Of a stretch of 64,000 nt of DNA, positions 36,874 to 49,562 are shown in pieces (positions within the stretch are counted from its first letter, which is position 1; each line of letters starts with the position of its first letter). The position numbers were made by a program, and so were the translations under genes. Location of the stretch: NCBI GenBank assembly GCA_025267735.1, contig CM046294.1, positions 38,935,570 to 38,999,569 of the forward strand. Direction: 5' to 3'. This DNA comes from Mactra quadrangularis (taxonomy: Eukaryota; Mollusca; Bivalvia; Venerida; Mactridae). The notes under the pieces were generated by a model, which had not been told where the DNA came from, ran no database searches, and was given only the letters and a program-made list of their open reading frames with translations.

Positions 36874-39800
36874 CTAAAACACTTGAATTTTCATTTCTTC
36901 ATATTCTGCTTGGTTAATTTCATTGGCGGTATCTACAAAATAATATATTAAAACAAATACGAAATATTGACATTAACATTCATCAAATATTTGCTCTAAG
37001 ACAAAACATGTGCTAACTGTAACTTAATTACGAACATGCATAATATACATTACGTATATAATTGCTTTATTCCAACTTTGTGAACCATCTTCTTCAAAAT
37101 TATACAAACTGCAATAATATTAACAGCCGTATTTATATCTTTAAATAATTCTCATTGTATTTACTTTCCTATAACCCTGACAAGAATCCAATTGATGTAA
37201 AATACAACGCATTTTAAAATAAATGTATTTTACCAGATGTTATGCGTTCTTCTGTTTGGTCTAGAAGTGAGTACGGTGTGGACTCCCCAGTATTCAGGTT
37301 TACCATTTCATAATTATTGACACTACAATATAAATGTTCGTATTTTTTTCAAATGATCTGACTTATAGAACAAAACAAAACATTTATTAGCAAAACACAT
37401 TGATGTACGTTGCCATAGCAATAAGTTGACGTTACACCCATATAATAAACGATCATGCTATTTCTATTACATAAAATATAGATCACCGGACAACTGAACA
37501 TTCAAAAGAACTTAATCATACATGTATGTACAAATAAAAGTAATCATTTCTCACTAACTATAACACAACACAATGAATATATCATCAAACAATCGTCGTT
37601 ATCTTTAAACAAACAGCTGAACATGCAAAAGAAAACTTGATCATATCTTCACATAAAAGTAATCAATTCTCACAAATTATAACACAAAAGTAAACATATT
37701 ATCAAACAATCATCGTTTTCAATTAAGCAAATACATTTAAATTCATTATTAAAATAATTCTTACCTGTTTTCATAATTGCACATTGCAATGTTGTCCAAA
37801 ACATATTCCAATTTTAGTACAGTAAAACACGGATACAACATACTCGCTGGGCCATAAAAAAAGGTATGTTATAACCGAGGTATATTATATCCATATAGCA
37901 TACTAAGTATGTTATATACGAACTATATAACATACTTCTTTATAGCATACTAGAATACGTTTTTCACATTCATTTGGTAGTGAATTTTCTGTTTTCTTGT
38001 TACATATATGTATGTAAATTATTTAATTTAATATTAATATGTTAAATTATCAATAAAATGAATAGAGATATTACCAAAACCGCTATGCATTTTTTTATAT
38101 TTTACTTCTGAAAATGCAGAAACAATTAAGTCTGCTTACATACAGTATGAACTTCATTAAGCTGCCAGTGACGGCAAGTGTACGGATAGGCCACTTACTT
38201 AGGTGACTGCTTAAACCAGTTTTAATTAAACTGCCTCAAACAGTTCATTCAGATATACTAAAATTCGTCATTTTCGTAGAATTTAGTTTTGTCAACATTA
38301 CTGTGTTAAATAACATTCCTTTATTTAATAACAGATTAACATTGGGTATATCACTACCTTTTGTGGTGACAACATCTTAAATAAAGCTTTAAATTGCAAC
38401 AAGTCCTTAAATTTTGATGACAGATTTGATAATAACGTGGTTACGAAACTCTCCGACGCTGCCGACATTTCGTTAATAGAGACGCTTAAAAAGCCATGTT
38501 TCGTCTTCTTTCCGGTATTTTCGTGAACAAATCAATTAATTGGCGAGTTTTGCTTACAAACTCATTTCACCATCGTATATTTTTTAAACAAATATATGCA
38601 TGTATTAAAGTTAACCTTAATTGTTTAACACCAAACTGTAGACAAACTTCTCAACGCCTAATTAAATAAAATGAGTAAAAACGGATTAAGTGTTTATGCA
38701 GCTTATTATGTATTGGTCTTCATAGAATATATAAAGGTCAACAATTATATGTAAATCGGAAGTAATATCATGCGATATTGTCAGTTTGAAGACTCAACTG
38801 GGTGAGTTTTTCACACGTTCCGTTGACTATAGTATACATATTACATTGTTTGTGACACGCTGTTATTTTCAAAATTTATTCAACCGTGGCTGCTTAATTC
38901 TGACGCAAATTCGCGCCAAACGCATGTTATAAAGAATGTAAAAGTATGTTGAGACCAAACAATTGGTATGTTATAACCGAGTGTATGCTATATCCGAGTA
39001 TGTTATAACCGAGCTGATTTTATATAAAATATATAAGGATGAAAAACGGGCCAGGAAAAATGGTATGTTGTAACCGAGTGTATGTTATAACCGAGTATGT
39101 TATAACCAAGTTTTTCTGTATAGCTTTATGTATGATTTAAAAAATATTTTATAAACAATTGACATTTGTTCATATAATATAGTTGGTTTACCTGGCAACA
39201 TTGTTTGTTATCAAATCTTCTGCCGATGTGTCCTTATTAGTAACGCTACAAGAAAGAAAACAAAACATAAAACATTTATATCTAAATATTTCTTATGTTT
39301 AGCCAAAGTTTTATCGCAAGCGTAATGTTCTCTTTGTTCAGTATTCTCTTGTATAATATTAAGGCATTCACGCATTACATTCGCAGCGGAAACTGGATAT
39401 AAATAAGACTTAATTGACTAGATAAGAAAATATCATGGAGAAAAAATACCTTCCGATTTCGTCGTATGCGGTTGCATCATTGTTTTCATTTGTTGTATAT
39501 TCAAGCCTATTAAAAAAATAGATGTCAATTAGTGACAAATATATAAAAAAAACGTTAAAATATGTATATCTGGACTATAAGATTGAAAACATTTCAAAAC
39601 ACATTTTCACAAACAACTAAGTAACAAATGGACGTAAACGATTCGTATAATTGTAATGTATTGAATTAAGAACACGTCATTGCATTGCAGTAATTGCATA
39701 TTGTCAGGTATAAATATGTTCCTAATAATTCAATTGAGGAAAGTCCAAACCATGCCCCAAATGATAATTAAAAAATTAAACTCTATTTTTTGCCAAATAG

Positions 39801-40477
39801 ATGCAAGATTATGGTGCAGCTATGATTAAGTTTTGTTCTCACCAACCAGACTTCTTATTATTTGTGTGAATTCAATGTAACTGTTAAATATACTTTTATG
39901 TTGATAATAATTCATTATTGTTCGACAATCTACTTTGAACATGCGAGTAATATACAAATGATAAAAGTGATAATAGTAATTACCTTCCGGTATTGTAGTA
40001 AGCTTGCTCCTCGGAAGATCTTTTGGTTTTGTCACTTAAATAGAGAAAAATATACTAGCAAGGGTTCTTAACTTCTGACAAACTTAAGTGTCATTTTGTT
40101 AAATGAACATGCAAATTAGAGATACTACTTCTAGATATCAGTAAGTGTTTACTCAATAGTTTATCATAATGTAACAATACTTTTAATGCAATGATAGCAA
40201 TTTATGATACAAAAATAAACCATGCGACGTTCAGTCATTGTACTATCATTGAAAGTCAAACATAACATCCAAAACAAACATTCCACAAAGGTTTGCTAAC
40301 GTGAAACATTCTCAAGCAATATCAACGGCAACATGCTCAACGTCTGCAAGTTAGCTTACTGTACAGGTTAAAAAAGACACTACTTTTAACAACACTCCAT
40401 TCCTGTTACTAAAATTAATCAACATATAAACGCTAGTCTAACTGACCTTTTTTCATTTGACACTGTTTTACCACATA
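36874..40477 (-). CDS. Gene B cytoplasmic tail, six exons to the stop
   Basis: Exons of 31, 51, 57, 54, 89 and 59 bp (40477-40447, 40034-39984, 39506-39450, 39245-39192, 37322-37234, 36932-36874). The first opens in phase 1 and ends in phase 2. The next three are phase 2-2, and the 89-bp exon ends in phase 1. Tyrosine sites in order: AYYNTG (pYxN type), LEYTTN, AYDEIG (Src-SH2-like YDEI), NYEMVNL, TPYSLLD and AEYEEM (YxxM, a PI3-kinase p85 type site). YEMV and YSLL are nine residues apart, an ITAM-like spacing with Val in the first +3 position. The protein ends KIQVF. Signalling roles are inferred. Confidence 0.75.
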
Positions 40478-43400
40478 CTGAAATATATTATAATTCATAT
40501 TAATCAACTCTCAGAAGATAAAATATTAGATCCTAATTTCCAAAACGACTTATCCATATCCTTTAAAGCGATACTGGTGTAATTTATTATAATACAACTG
40601 TTGGATCTACTGGGGCCAATGCCTTTGAATATGGAAACATTTGGCAAATATTGCAATCGATTGTTTTTCAGATTAGAAATAACAACCTTCAATTTGTCAC
40701 ATTGATACACAGCACATTCTGAACAAAGAAACGTGTTTAAATTTTGTTTAAATATTGGAGTTTGAGATTAGCTGTAGTCGGATAACATACATTGGCGTTC
40801 GCAGGTCACATAACCGTACACACCTAAACGAGTCAGGCAATTCAAGAAAACTTTACAATTGGCACAGACGCATTGTGTTGAATTGTAAATGGAATATAAT
40901 TAGGTAGACTTATTTCACTTAGATGAAATCATTCGAAACAAGTCACCATTTGATAGTACATGTTTATGTTGGAAAATAGTTGTGTAAAGGATTGTACTCG
41001 TCGAAATCACACAACATATGTTAATCTCGTATTGACCAAGGCTATACTTACAGTGAAAAGTAAAACCTATCTTAAATAATATGTAAAGCTCTATTTACCT
41101 TTGCAAAATGTATATCTTCTAATAATCACAATGATTATTACAACAAGTATCACGCAACCAATGACACCACCAACAATACTTCCAACCAATGGTACAATAT
41201 TAGTTTGTGTATTGCTTATACCTTTCGTTGAAGCAATTAAAACTGGTGATTCAGATGAGTTGCCAATTATATTTGAAGCAAAGATGACAATGTCATATTG
41301 TGTGTCCTCTGCTAAAGCAGTCAATGAAATGTCCATGGTTTTTTCTTCATTATCATCTACTGTGAAATAAGCCCAAGTTGTAGCTGAACTCTTTTTATAC
41401 TTAATGTAAAATGTTTGCTTTGACCCACCATTAAATCCTGGTCTCCATTCAATATGTATTAATGATGTTGTTGTATGGCTTTGGATTTGTTTTAACTCCG
41501 TAGGGGTATCCGGAACACCTGTAAAGTACATATACTTCTGATTTGTTTTGATTATAGCTATTTCGCTGTATTAATAATTTTAAATTTATTTGTATTTTTT
41601 TGATAATCGCAATGATGCGTATAACAATTATAATGCAACAAGTATTACCACCTTTAACTCCATCGATCAAAGGCACAGGCGTCGATATCAGTTTCTAAAA
41701 TCCGGAAGCTAAAATAGTGTTGTTTTTGTTTGTAATCGATTACCGTATTTATCAAAAATGTAAACCAGTTCACGTGTATCCATTTGAATGAAATAATTAA
41801 AACGCAATGAATTACACGTTCTAAAGTTGTTGATTTTCATATCTAAGCTCTTTTTTAAATGTCAGAGGATTACAGTGCACGTCCACATATTTATCTGATT
41901 TTACTTGTAAAGTACATACCACTAATAAGCTACCGGTGACCAATGCGGCTACCCACTGATGAGTAATAACAGCAACTTTGTGTAATACATCAATTCTTTA
42001 AGTATCAATAATACTTGCAGTACACCTTATAATAAACACTTTAGTTAAGGAAAACACAAACAAGTTTTAGTGTCGGTAGGTCGACACTTTAATAAAAATT
42101 GGTTTACAGGTGCATCCTGATCATTACAGCATGGTAAAGTTAGACATTCGTGCGTTCATAATAAATGTTAGAAGTTAGAATTAAAGCATGTCTTACCATA
42201 AGGATATACAACATAAATCTGTTCGAATTGTCCTAACTTATTTTCAGCGATAACTTTATAGCTTGTAAAATCGTTCGTGCCGACATTAACTATGATAAGA
42301 GTAGATTGCAAATCGTTGGACTGTATGACAAAATTGTCTTTATTCTCTAAAATCATCCAGTTATCCTCAACACGCCGAAACCAAGTGAATGATGGAAGAG
42401 GATATGCAATAGTTTTAAATTTGATATGCATTCTTTCGTTGTTTGTACTTTTGATAAACATTTCTTCTTCACGTTCAGCTCTCGGATAACCTGTATGATA
42501 TCAATTAGAATAAGAAAAAAACGTATTATGAAGAACGAAGTCACTAAGTTGAAACTTGTGTTTACAATGAGATTGATTGAACTGTATCAATAGTGAGTTA
42601 GTGTCGTATAATAACGGATATGTATAAAGCTATTAATGATTTTCTTTCTCATTCTTAGACAATTACTTGTATAATTTAAATTAAGGTTAAATACCACATT
42701 TTACAACTGTTTGCATTGTATTCTCTTACAACGTTATCAAGAATCATATGATTTAAATGTGCAAGTGTATAATTATCATCTTTGGAACATTGTAGTTGTT
42801 AAAATTGCATTTCATATATTATAAATTGACAACATAAATACTACTTACAATTGACGAATAATTCTAGAATATGATGTAATTCATTATGATCATTTCTTGC
42901 TGAACAATAGAAAGTACCTGCATCTAGACAGCCTGCTTTAGCAATATCATATACTACACTGTTTGATGTTGCAGTCACCAAAATATCACTTTCGTGACGC
43001 AATGTCATCACAGCTGTTGGATTACTATTAGCATTGCAAATCAATCTGACTGGGTCACTTTCATTTATGGTCACAACTTGACTCGTAAATCCATCGATTG
43101 TAAAGTCAGTAATAACTGTTTCGTCTGATGAAAAAAATGAATAGCTTTAGGCGATGTTGTAAACCAAATGTAGCCCTAATGTCGAAATAGAAACACTTAA
43201 GAGAAAGTCAAAGCACTATTTAGTCATTAATAATTTAATTGAAGTTTACAAAGCTAGCGTGGACTTCACTAAATACATGTATAAAGTAAAGAGAGCACAT
43301 GCTTATGCATTTTTTTAAACAGAATTAATGGCCATTGAAATATTAAATCGATTACTTTTTAAAAGTTTCATATGATGATATTACTCATTGGAAGTGTGCT

Positions 43401-43749
43401 TTATGAAAAAAAATTATATTACAATTATTTTAAATGTTCGAATATATTTTATCTACTGCATACTTACATTGTACATCAAGATGAAAACTTTGACTATGTT
43501 GACCAATGTTAGATGTATTATCTCCACTTTGTATCATGATATTTGATGCTGTACAAGTATATATCCCAGTATCATTCTTCTTCAACGATTCAATGTTTAA
43601 TATTGCAGAACTCCAATTTCTATTATCAATGTTTCTTGTCCATTTAATCAACGTAAACTCGGGCATTCCAGATGTATAGTTGCACGTTAGATTAAATTGT
43701 TCATCTTTTAGTTTAGAAATGTTATTTATGGGATGTATTACTGGTGGAT
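36874..43749 (-). CDS. Gene B: 5'-truncated paralogue, 3 Ig + FN3 + transmembrane + full tail
   Basis: Minus-strand exons: 43749-43468, 43124-42849, 42490-42197, 41518-41099, 40477-40447, 40034-39984, 39506-39450, 39245-39192, 37322-37234 and 36932-36874. All have GT..AG borders, the phases close, and the frame is open for 536 codons to a TAG. The domains match Ig6, Ig7, Ig8, FN3 and the helix of gene A, but the tail is the gene C type. No signal peptide or earlier Ig exon is found upstream; instead a 4.66 kb transposon begins about 85 bp away. The ectodomain start is therefore missing, so B is either a truncated gene with a distant or new first exon, or a young pseudogene whose frame has not yet decayed. 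Confidence 0.75.
37820..39118. mobile_element. 1.3 kb Tc1/pogo-like element in a gene B intron
   Basis: TA then CAGTAAAACACGGATACAAC at the left and, in reverse complement, CAGAAAAACTTGGTTATAAC at the right, flanked by TA on both sides. Each end is followed by several GTATGTTATAACCGAG-like units, in opposite orientation at the two ends. It splits the intron between the 54-bp and 89-bp tail exons. No transposase frame is visible. Confidence 0.6.
41099..41518 (-). CDS. Gene B: FN3 and transmembrane helix fused in one exon
   Basis: The FN3 (VPDTPTELKQIQSHTTTS, IEWRPGFNGG) runs straight into NTQTNIVPLVGSIVGG and a Val/Ile-rich helix ended by RRYTF. In A and C an intron separates these parts. The exon is 420 bp: 297 + 114 (the two gene C exons) + 9 bp. 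Confidence 0.85.
42197..42490 (-). CDS. Gene B: Ig8-type domain, cysteine-free
   Basis: PSFTWFRRVEDNW and DFTSYKVIAENKLGQ. Both Ig cysteines are absent, as in the paralogues. 294 bp, the same as gene C 58934-59227. Confidence 0.8.
42849..43124 (-). CDS. Gene B: Ig7-type domain
   Basis: VRLICNANSNPTAVMTLRHE and DAGTFYCSARN, two cysteines, core Trp absent as in A and C. 276 bp, acceptor CATCAG, donor GTAAGT. Confidence 0.8.
43468..43749 (-). CDS. Gene B: Ig6-type domain, first surviving exon
   Basis: FNLTCNYTSGMPEFTLIKW and NDTGIYTCTASN, 282 bp, the paralogue of gene A 28522-28803. Acceptor TTGCAG, donor GTAAGT. The intact phase-1 acceptor implies an upstream exon that is no longer here. Confidence 0.8.
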
Positions 43750-43973
43750 CTGCAATACAACACATATTTAATCAATATCAAAACAATTTAGTCTGAATAT
43801 ACATGTTAAATGATGAAACCACAAAGAGATATTAAAAGGACAAGTTTCACGAAGGGCCAAAATCGGCCCCATCTTGAATTTGTATCAAATGTCTTTTTAA
43901 TTAACCAGGTCATATGAGGAAACATAAAAAACGCAATTTGAACTGAAAATCTATTATAGTTCCGTTGCCATGG

Positions 43974-44465
43974 CAACATTTAATATGCATTAAAATTCAC
44001 AATATGGCAATGTTTTCTGAATTAAAATCAATTTATGAGCAAATGTTAGCTTCTTTTTAAGGTGAAATAATTGTATGTAGTTTGAAATATGGACTGAATT
44101 AATAGACAAAGATTTACATGTCAGGTTGACATGGTAACGCTTAATAAATATCAATATTTTAACCATTTGATATTTTTTCCTTTATTTATGTAGAATTCTA
44201 TAAATTGATAGCTTTGATACACTAAATATTTTATACAAATAGTTTATTATAAATACATTGCTCGAAATTAATAATTCTGGCAATTTTAGTTGCCATAGCA
44301 ACACTTACAGTGTCAAAATTCCATCAGGTTCATTATTTTAAAGTGAAGTTTGTAGACAATGTATTTGTTTGGTCAAATGTAACACAAATGTATTGAACAA
44401 AATATATATATTCAAAACATGCATGGGAAAATCTAGATACATGTTCTCTTGGTTTCCATGGCAAC
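43974..44465. promoter_or_regulatory. Four X-box-like palindromes at regular spacing
   Basis: GTTGCCATGGCAAC at 43974, GTTGACATGGTAAC at 44125, GTTGCCATAGCAAC at 44289 and GTTTCCATGGCAAC at 44452. These match or nearly match the RFX-factor X-box. The spacing is 151, 164 and 163 bp, while the sequence between sites is not obviously repeated. A related half site lies near 45030. RFX binding is inferred from consensus only. Confidence 0.45.
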
Positions 44466-46518
44466 AATGAACAACAATATACATAATGGAAGCTTCAGAT
44501 TTGGTATCACATAAGTTCTTACAATGCATTCAGTAAACTCATTTTGTTCAATCAACTTATACATAATCTTACATAGTTTTAAAATACAACTATTTAACAC
44601 AGATTATCTATACAGATTATTGATATGTATAAACAATGCAAACACTGTATAGTAACATTGTAATAACACCACAATTCAGTAGAAATTGCTAATATAGGAC
44701 TAGGACTGTGAAAAATAGGACCGAAAAGGTAAAAAGCACAATTTCAGTTCTTTACATTATTTAAAAGGTCTTAGCTTAGAAGAATATTTTGTGAAAATAT
44801 GTTTGTTGACAACGGATTTGTTAATGAGTTAAAGGCTTTTATGTGGAAAAGGTATATTATGCCAATTAACATCATGAAAAAAATAATGAAATCCAGTGCT
44901 ATATGTAAATGCATGCTTTTCCACAAAACTGAAAAAAGCTTGTCAGTGGTTATGATTACAGATCTTAATTTGCAGTATTAATTTTAAAACCTTTAACCAA
45001 GTCATTTAATAGACATTTAAGGTATCATTACCATAGCAACCATCACATATTCATCATGAAAATATGAAGCAAGTATAGCATTATCTTTACTCTTTTTTCT
45101 GTTGCATATTTAAATTTTCCAATGTCTAAGAATGATTATGCATGTCATAATTATGGACTAGATTAAATAACAACTGGAGCTAGTACCAAGTAGTCCACAT
45201 TGCAGAAAAAACTTTACCAAGTCCAGCTGAATTGAATGGAACAGGTACACCAATAATTTCTGCAGAATTGTTCCATACGATTACTTTATTTCTGATGTCG
45301 GTTGATATTAATTCCATTTAAATACAATTGAATGTCTGTAACTAATGCCAGTCACCAATCCTGATCTTGCTCAATGTCTTTAAAGATACAATCTTCAGAC
45401 TTTCACCATAGAAACTTGTAATAACACATTCAAGACATTTACCACAATGCAGGCTCAAGGAAATGTTTTGGTCAAAAAGACAGGAAGACCTTCAGCACCA
45501 TCAATCAGCTTATCACAGGTCACACATAGTTGAACGGTCACTGTTCAAAACTAGATACCACTACAGACCCAAATTGCAGTTCATGTAACAGAAAATGTCA
45601 ATCACTACTTCTTTGACTATATCAAATATGAGACAGAAATATCAGTTCTGGTGAGAGCGGTGGAGGATATTATATCTAAATACCAACTAGTCTGTCCAGT
45701 TATATCTATGTCTGTCTTGGTTGGAGAAGTTGAAGATGAATGTGATGAAGCAAAGCAAGGCTTTATTCTAGCTCTGCCGTCATACATTAAACAAACCAAT
45801 ATATTTTAATATGCCTACGGCGCTTTGATTTTGTATGTGTATATAATGATTATTTATGTATAAGGTTATATTTATATTTCTCTAAACTCTCATGATCAAA
45901 TTGTTTTTTCTACATTTTGTAAAAAAGATTTTTGTAAATGTCGTTAATCCCGTAGTAGCAAGGGTTTAAAAGTACATGGTGAATAAGTACAAATTGTGAC
46001 GACAACAATGCATATAGAGACTATCAGCTACTTCGTTAGCATATTAGAATTACAACAACAACAAAACTTATAAAAATAAAGATAATTCACAAGCTAAATC
46101 ATATATTTATTCATTTTTATTATTTTATACAGTTATTTTTGTAGCACAATGTGATAGAAAAATTAATTGTTACAATGGTAAGTTGATGTTTCTAAAGCAA
46201 ATTAATTATGTTTGCATTAATCAAACAATAGTCTTGAATATATATGAGAAGATACAATTACGGTAAATTAATATGAACCCATGTTCAATCCAAAACTCAT
46301 GTAGCTTATTTTATAAAATATGTATATAGAACATAACTTCCATTTTCATTTAACAAATCTACATTCATATTACATTTGAAGATTTAATATAATTATTTTA
46401 CTTGTTGTCATAGATAAAAATGAAAATCTTTATTTCAAGGCACTATCACCTACCAACTACATGTATAAATGAACTACACATGAAACATGAAACTGGTTAA
46501 CAATTAGACTTTTCTTTA

Positions 46519-46665
46519 GAATATCAGCTTAACACATTAAATTGTCTTCAGGATATCAGCTTGACACATTGAATTGTCTAAAGAATGTCAGGTCGATACA
46601 TTAAATTGTCTAAAGGATTTCAGTTTGTTACATAGAATTGTCTTGAGAACATCAGACTGATACAG
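46519..46665. repeat. 31-33-bp tandem repeat, about 4.6 copies
   Basis: Diverged units around GATATCAGCTTGACACATT followed by GAATTGTCTAAAG start at about 46519, 46552, 46583, 46616 and 46648. Confidence 0.7.
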
Positions 46666-48740
46666 AAATCTACAACTGTTTCAGCATTGCTGTTCTTCAA
46701 CCTGAAAAGATAAAATAAAAGTTTTTGGACTGAAAAATCAAACTAACTTTGTTGTAAGATGGCTCTGCAAATTACACATTTCATAGATTTTACTACTATC
46801 ATTGCCAAGTTGAACTTATGCTTTAGTAACAATACTGTATATTTTCTGATGATAAAAAATCAGCTGAAGATTGGCAGTCCAGCACTTACATAGTTCTCAG
46901 CACCATTGGCAATGTTGCTATTATTTTCAATGTGTCATACAAAATTGTGTTATCAACATATTCAAACATACACAAACGCATTAGATTATATTTTATTTAA
47001 GTGTCTGCAAATGCATTTTTAAAACAAAAATGTCTGAGATATTTTCTTAAACTTCAGAATTTGATATAAGATAATGTAATAATATAAAGTCTATTTTTTA
47101 TAATTAATTGTACCTTTTTTTCCAACGGCCAACATTGCCAGTACATGTTAGTTGTCAGTTTGTCACCCTTAGTGTGATATGGGATCATCTCGGTCAACAG
47201 CTTCATGAAGTTCTAGACCTGGAATAATATACAAAAACATAGATCTAGCTAACTTAATAACAAATTAATCAGACACTATACTTTCTCTTACCAAATTACA
47301 TTTATTTCATAATTAGTTCAATGATTACTTCATAAATTATCAATACAATGTGGTATTAATCAAATGGGTAACATATAAATAAGACCATGCACTGCCCACA
47401 ATTTAAAAAAAAATAGATTGCAGTGGCAGTGTCAGTGATCTGTTCTAATTTTGTCTGTAGCTAGTATCAAATGTATTGAGCAGAGTTTTCACCATGGACA
47501 TGGTATTGTGTGAATTCTAAACCTTGGCCATTGATATATGTGTACAGCATAGAGCTAGCTTAGCTAAGAACAATTTTCTTATTAGTTTACATACATATTC
47601 ATAGTAGCAGACAACAATTTAGTCAGTTGCTATAAACATAGTTAACGCCCATTGATTTCCGGTTGATTTCACATCAATTTTCGGTTAACAATAATGGAGT
47701 TACAGCACATTTTAAAATGAAATAACCTATAACAAGTTTTGAAATGCATAAAACACAGAATCTACTTACCAACAACACCATTTAAAGTAATACTTATGGT
47801 AAAGAACTTCCATAATAACGTAATTTACTGAAGTTTTGCACACGATGATTGTGCATCGGTTCAGTTAAAAAGGGGAAATCACTCCCGCGATTAGATACCT
47901 ATCATTCGTACCCAATTCAAATCGAACCAACATCAACTCGTGTCGAAAGTTTAAGTTTTTCTCCTCATTAGTCACATCTTGGAAGGATACTGTATATAAA
48001 GAAATTTAATATACAGTAGAGATAGTTCAGGTGCAATCATATCAAAATATTCTGGGGCGAATGACGTCAAAAGACTGTTAAAAGCGCATTGTAGAATAAG
48101 GCTATAAATAAACCAAATATTTTCTTTTTTTTTTAATTTTTCGATGTGGCGGCATTCGTCGCCAGCGACTAAATTTTAGTATGTTATTAGTAATAACTAT
48201 AACTTTCATCTGTCAAAATATAAAAACTGGCGAAGATTGCCGCCAATGCAAATTTTGGCAAAAACGTGTGAAATTTATCAAAAAATGCCGTTTTTGAAGA
48301 AAATAGGCAATATTAAAGATCGTTTTTATACACGATGAGACACATTTGGCAAAAGATGATGGCCAATCTTTGTTCAGCAACTCTTTCTCTTTATTTAGAT
48401 CGCAAAAATCGATTGTATTCTTATGTTTTAATATTTGTCATTTTTACCCTTGAAACGGGGCCGATTTCAGCCTTCGTGAACCTTGTCCTTTAAAGTAGCA
48501 ATATAACAACAGATAAAAATGTTTTTGTCAAATTAGGATAATAGTTGTTGTAATATGTTGGAGGACTATCGGCCAATCAATTTCATAAAGGCACTAGACC
48601 GACGGCAGTTTCGGTTTCTCAGTCCACGGTTCACTATCAAACTTCGAAGATTGAAGATTGCCCTATAGGATTCAACCGTTGAATGGTCAATTTTCTACTC
48701 AAACTCATTAACAATAATTAACAAATAATAATAATAACAG

Positions 48741-48945
48741 GAGCGGGCATAGCCGAGTGGTTACGATGCTGGACTAATAATTGAATAGCCAGCTCCGTGA
48801 TAGTTCGTATCCCATCAAAACCTACACCGTTATTCCCTTGATCAAGTAACTTTATACTATTAGCTCAATACTGGAGTACTAGGAAGCGGACTCGAAAGAG
48901 ATTGATTTAAGTAGTACAAACTTGTTTCACAATCGAGCTATTTCG
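48741..48945 (+). mobile_element. tRNA-derived SINE (Ser/Leu-like head)
   Basis: The head GCGGGCATAGCCGAGTGGTT carries an A-box and AGTTCGTATCCC a degenerate B-box. A body follows that includes GGACTCGAAAGAGATTGATT. The tRNA arms do not pair properly, so it is not a functional tRNA gene. Confidence 0.6.
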
Positions 48946-49014
48946 AATCAATTAGTTTATATATCAAATAATTTATCTATATAAAATAGTACCCGAAAAT
49001 AATCTAAAACATAA

Positions 49015-49375
49015 ACAAAATAATTGTAACAAATAACGTTTACCTCTTTTCGTAAAAAAATCCCAAATATTTGTTATTGAAACCTGTTTGGTAAAGAGAA
49101 ACAATTGTTTGCATACTATGAGCAAACTTTAATATTAAGGCAGTCTTAATGATAGACGAATCATGTCTATATATAAATTGATAAATGTAAACCCTATGTT
49201 CCGGGTCTGGATCGCTTTACAACTTCTAACAACGGTGAACAATAGTCTAACAAACAACTTGCCGTATAGTTTTACGGACAAATCATAGTTTGCATTTCTT
49301 AAGAAAGATTTCTTGTTAACAATAAACACAAAATTGTGCATTTATACACGGAAAATAAATATTTAAACAATTTAA
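49015..49375. repeat. 350-bp duplicated block, copy 1
   Basis: Matches 52515-52840 in the same orientation: ATTTGTTATTGAAACC, CAGTCTTAAT, TGTTCCGGGTCTGGATC, AACAAACAACTTG and the trailing AAATAAATATTTAAACA. Read on the minus strand, a short open stretch before a GTAAAC site might be an old first exon, but this is weak. Confidence 0.55.
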
Positions 49376-49430
49376 ATAATTGACGTTGGTATACAATTTT
49401 TTAATATTTTCTGGATGTATTTTTTTAACT

Positions 49431-49562
49431 AATTTGAATTCATTGAACCGCCATGTACGACGTGGTGTTGCAGCCCAACCCCTAGCTGAGTTATGCGGAA
49501 TAATTGTACGCGAGTGGGCTGGTATACATCAGCATCACTTCCATCAGTGTATCACAAAGTAG
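49431..49562 (+). pseudogene. Tc1-like transposase remnant
   Basis: NSLNRHVRRGVAAQPLAELC followed by GIIVREWAGIHQHHF matches the C-terminal pattern of Tc1-family transposases (L.R.VRR..P....L...L..EW..IPQ). The fragment is about 40 residues with a stop soon after. No DDE motifs are preserved nearby. Confidence 0.5.

Larger units (their letters stand above)
43835..48491. mobile_element. 4.66 kb DNA element with 45-bp terminal inverted repeats
   Basis: Left end AAAGGACAAGTTTCACGAAG with a following ATCGGCCCC, mirrored at the right by GGGGCCGATTTCAGCCTTCG and CCTTGTCCTTT. A TTAA is present at each boundary, within one base of symmetry. The interior contains X-box-like palindromes (43974-44465), a somewhat less A+T-rich degenerate stretch (45180-45800) and a 31-33-bp tandem repeat (46519-46665). 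No intact transposase frame is found, so it is a decayed or non-autonomous element. Confidence 0.65.

Noticed and set aside
45617..45799. 60-codon minus-strand frame inside the 4.66 kb element
   Set aside because: Ser/Thr-rich with no domain. It may be a decayed element protein but cannot be supported.
48741..48830. Possible tRNA-Ser/Leu gene
   Set aside because: A- and B-boxes are present but the acceptor and anticodon arms do not pair; a SINE head fits better.
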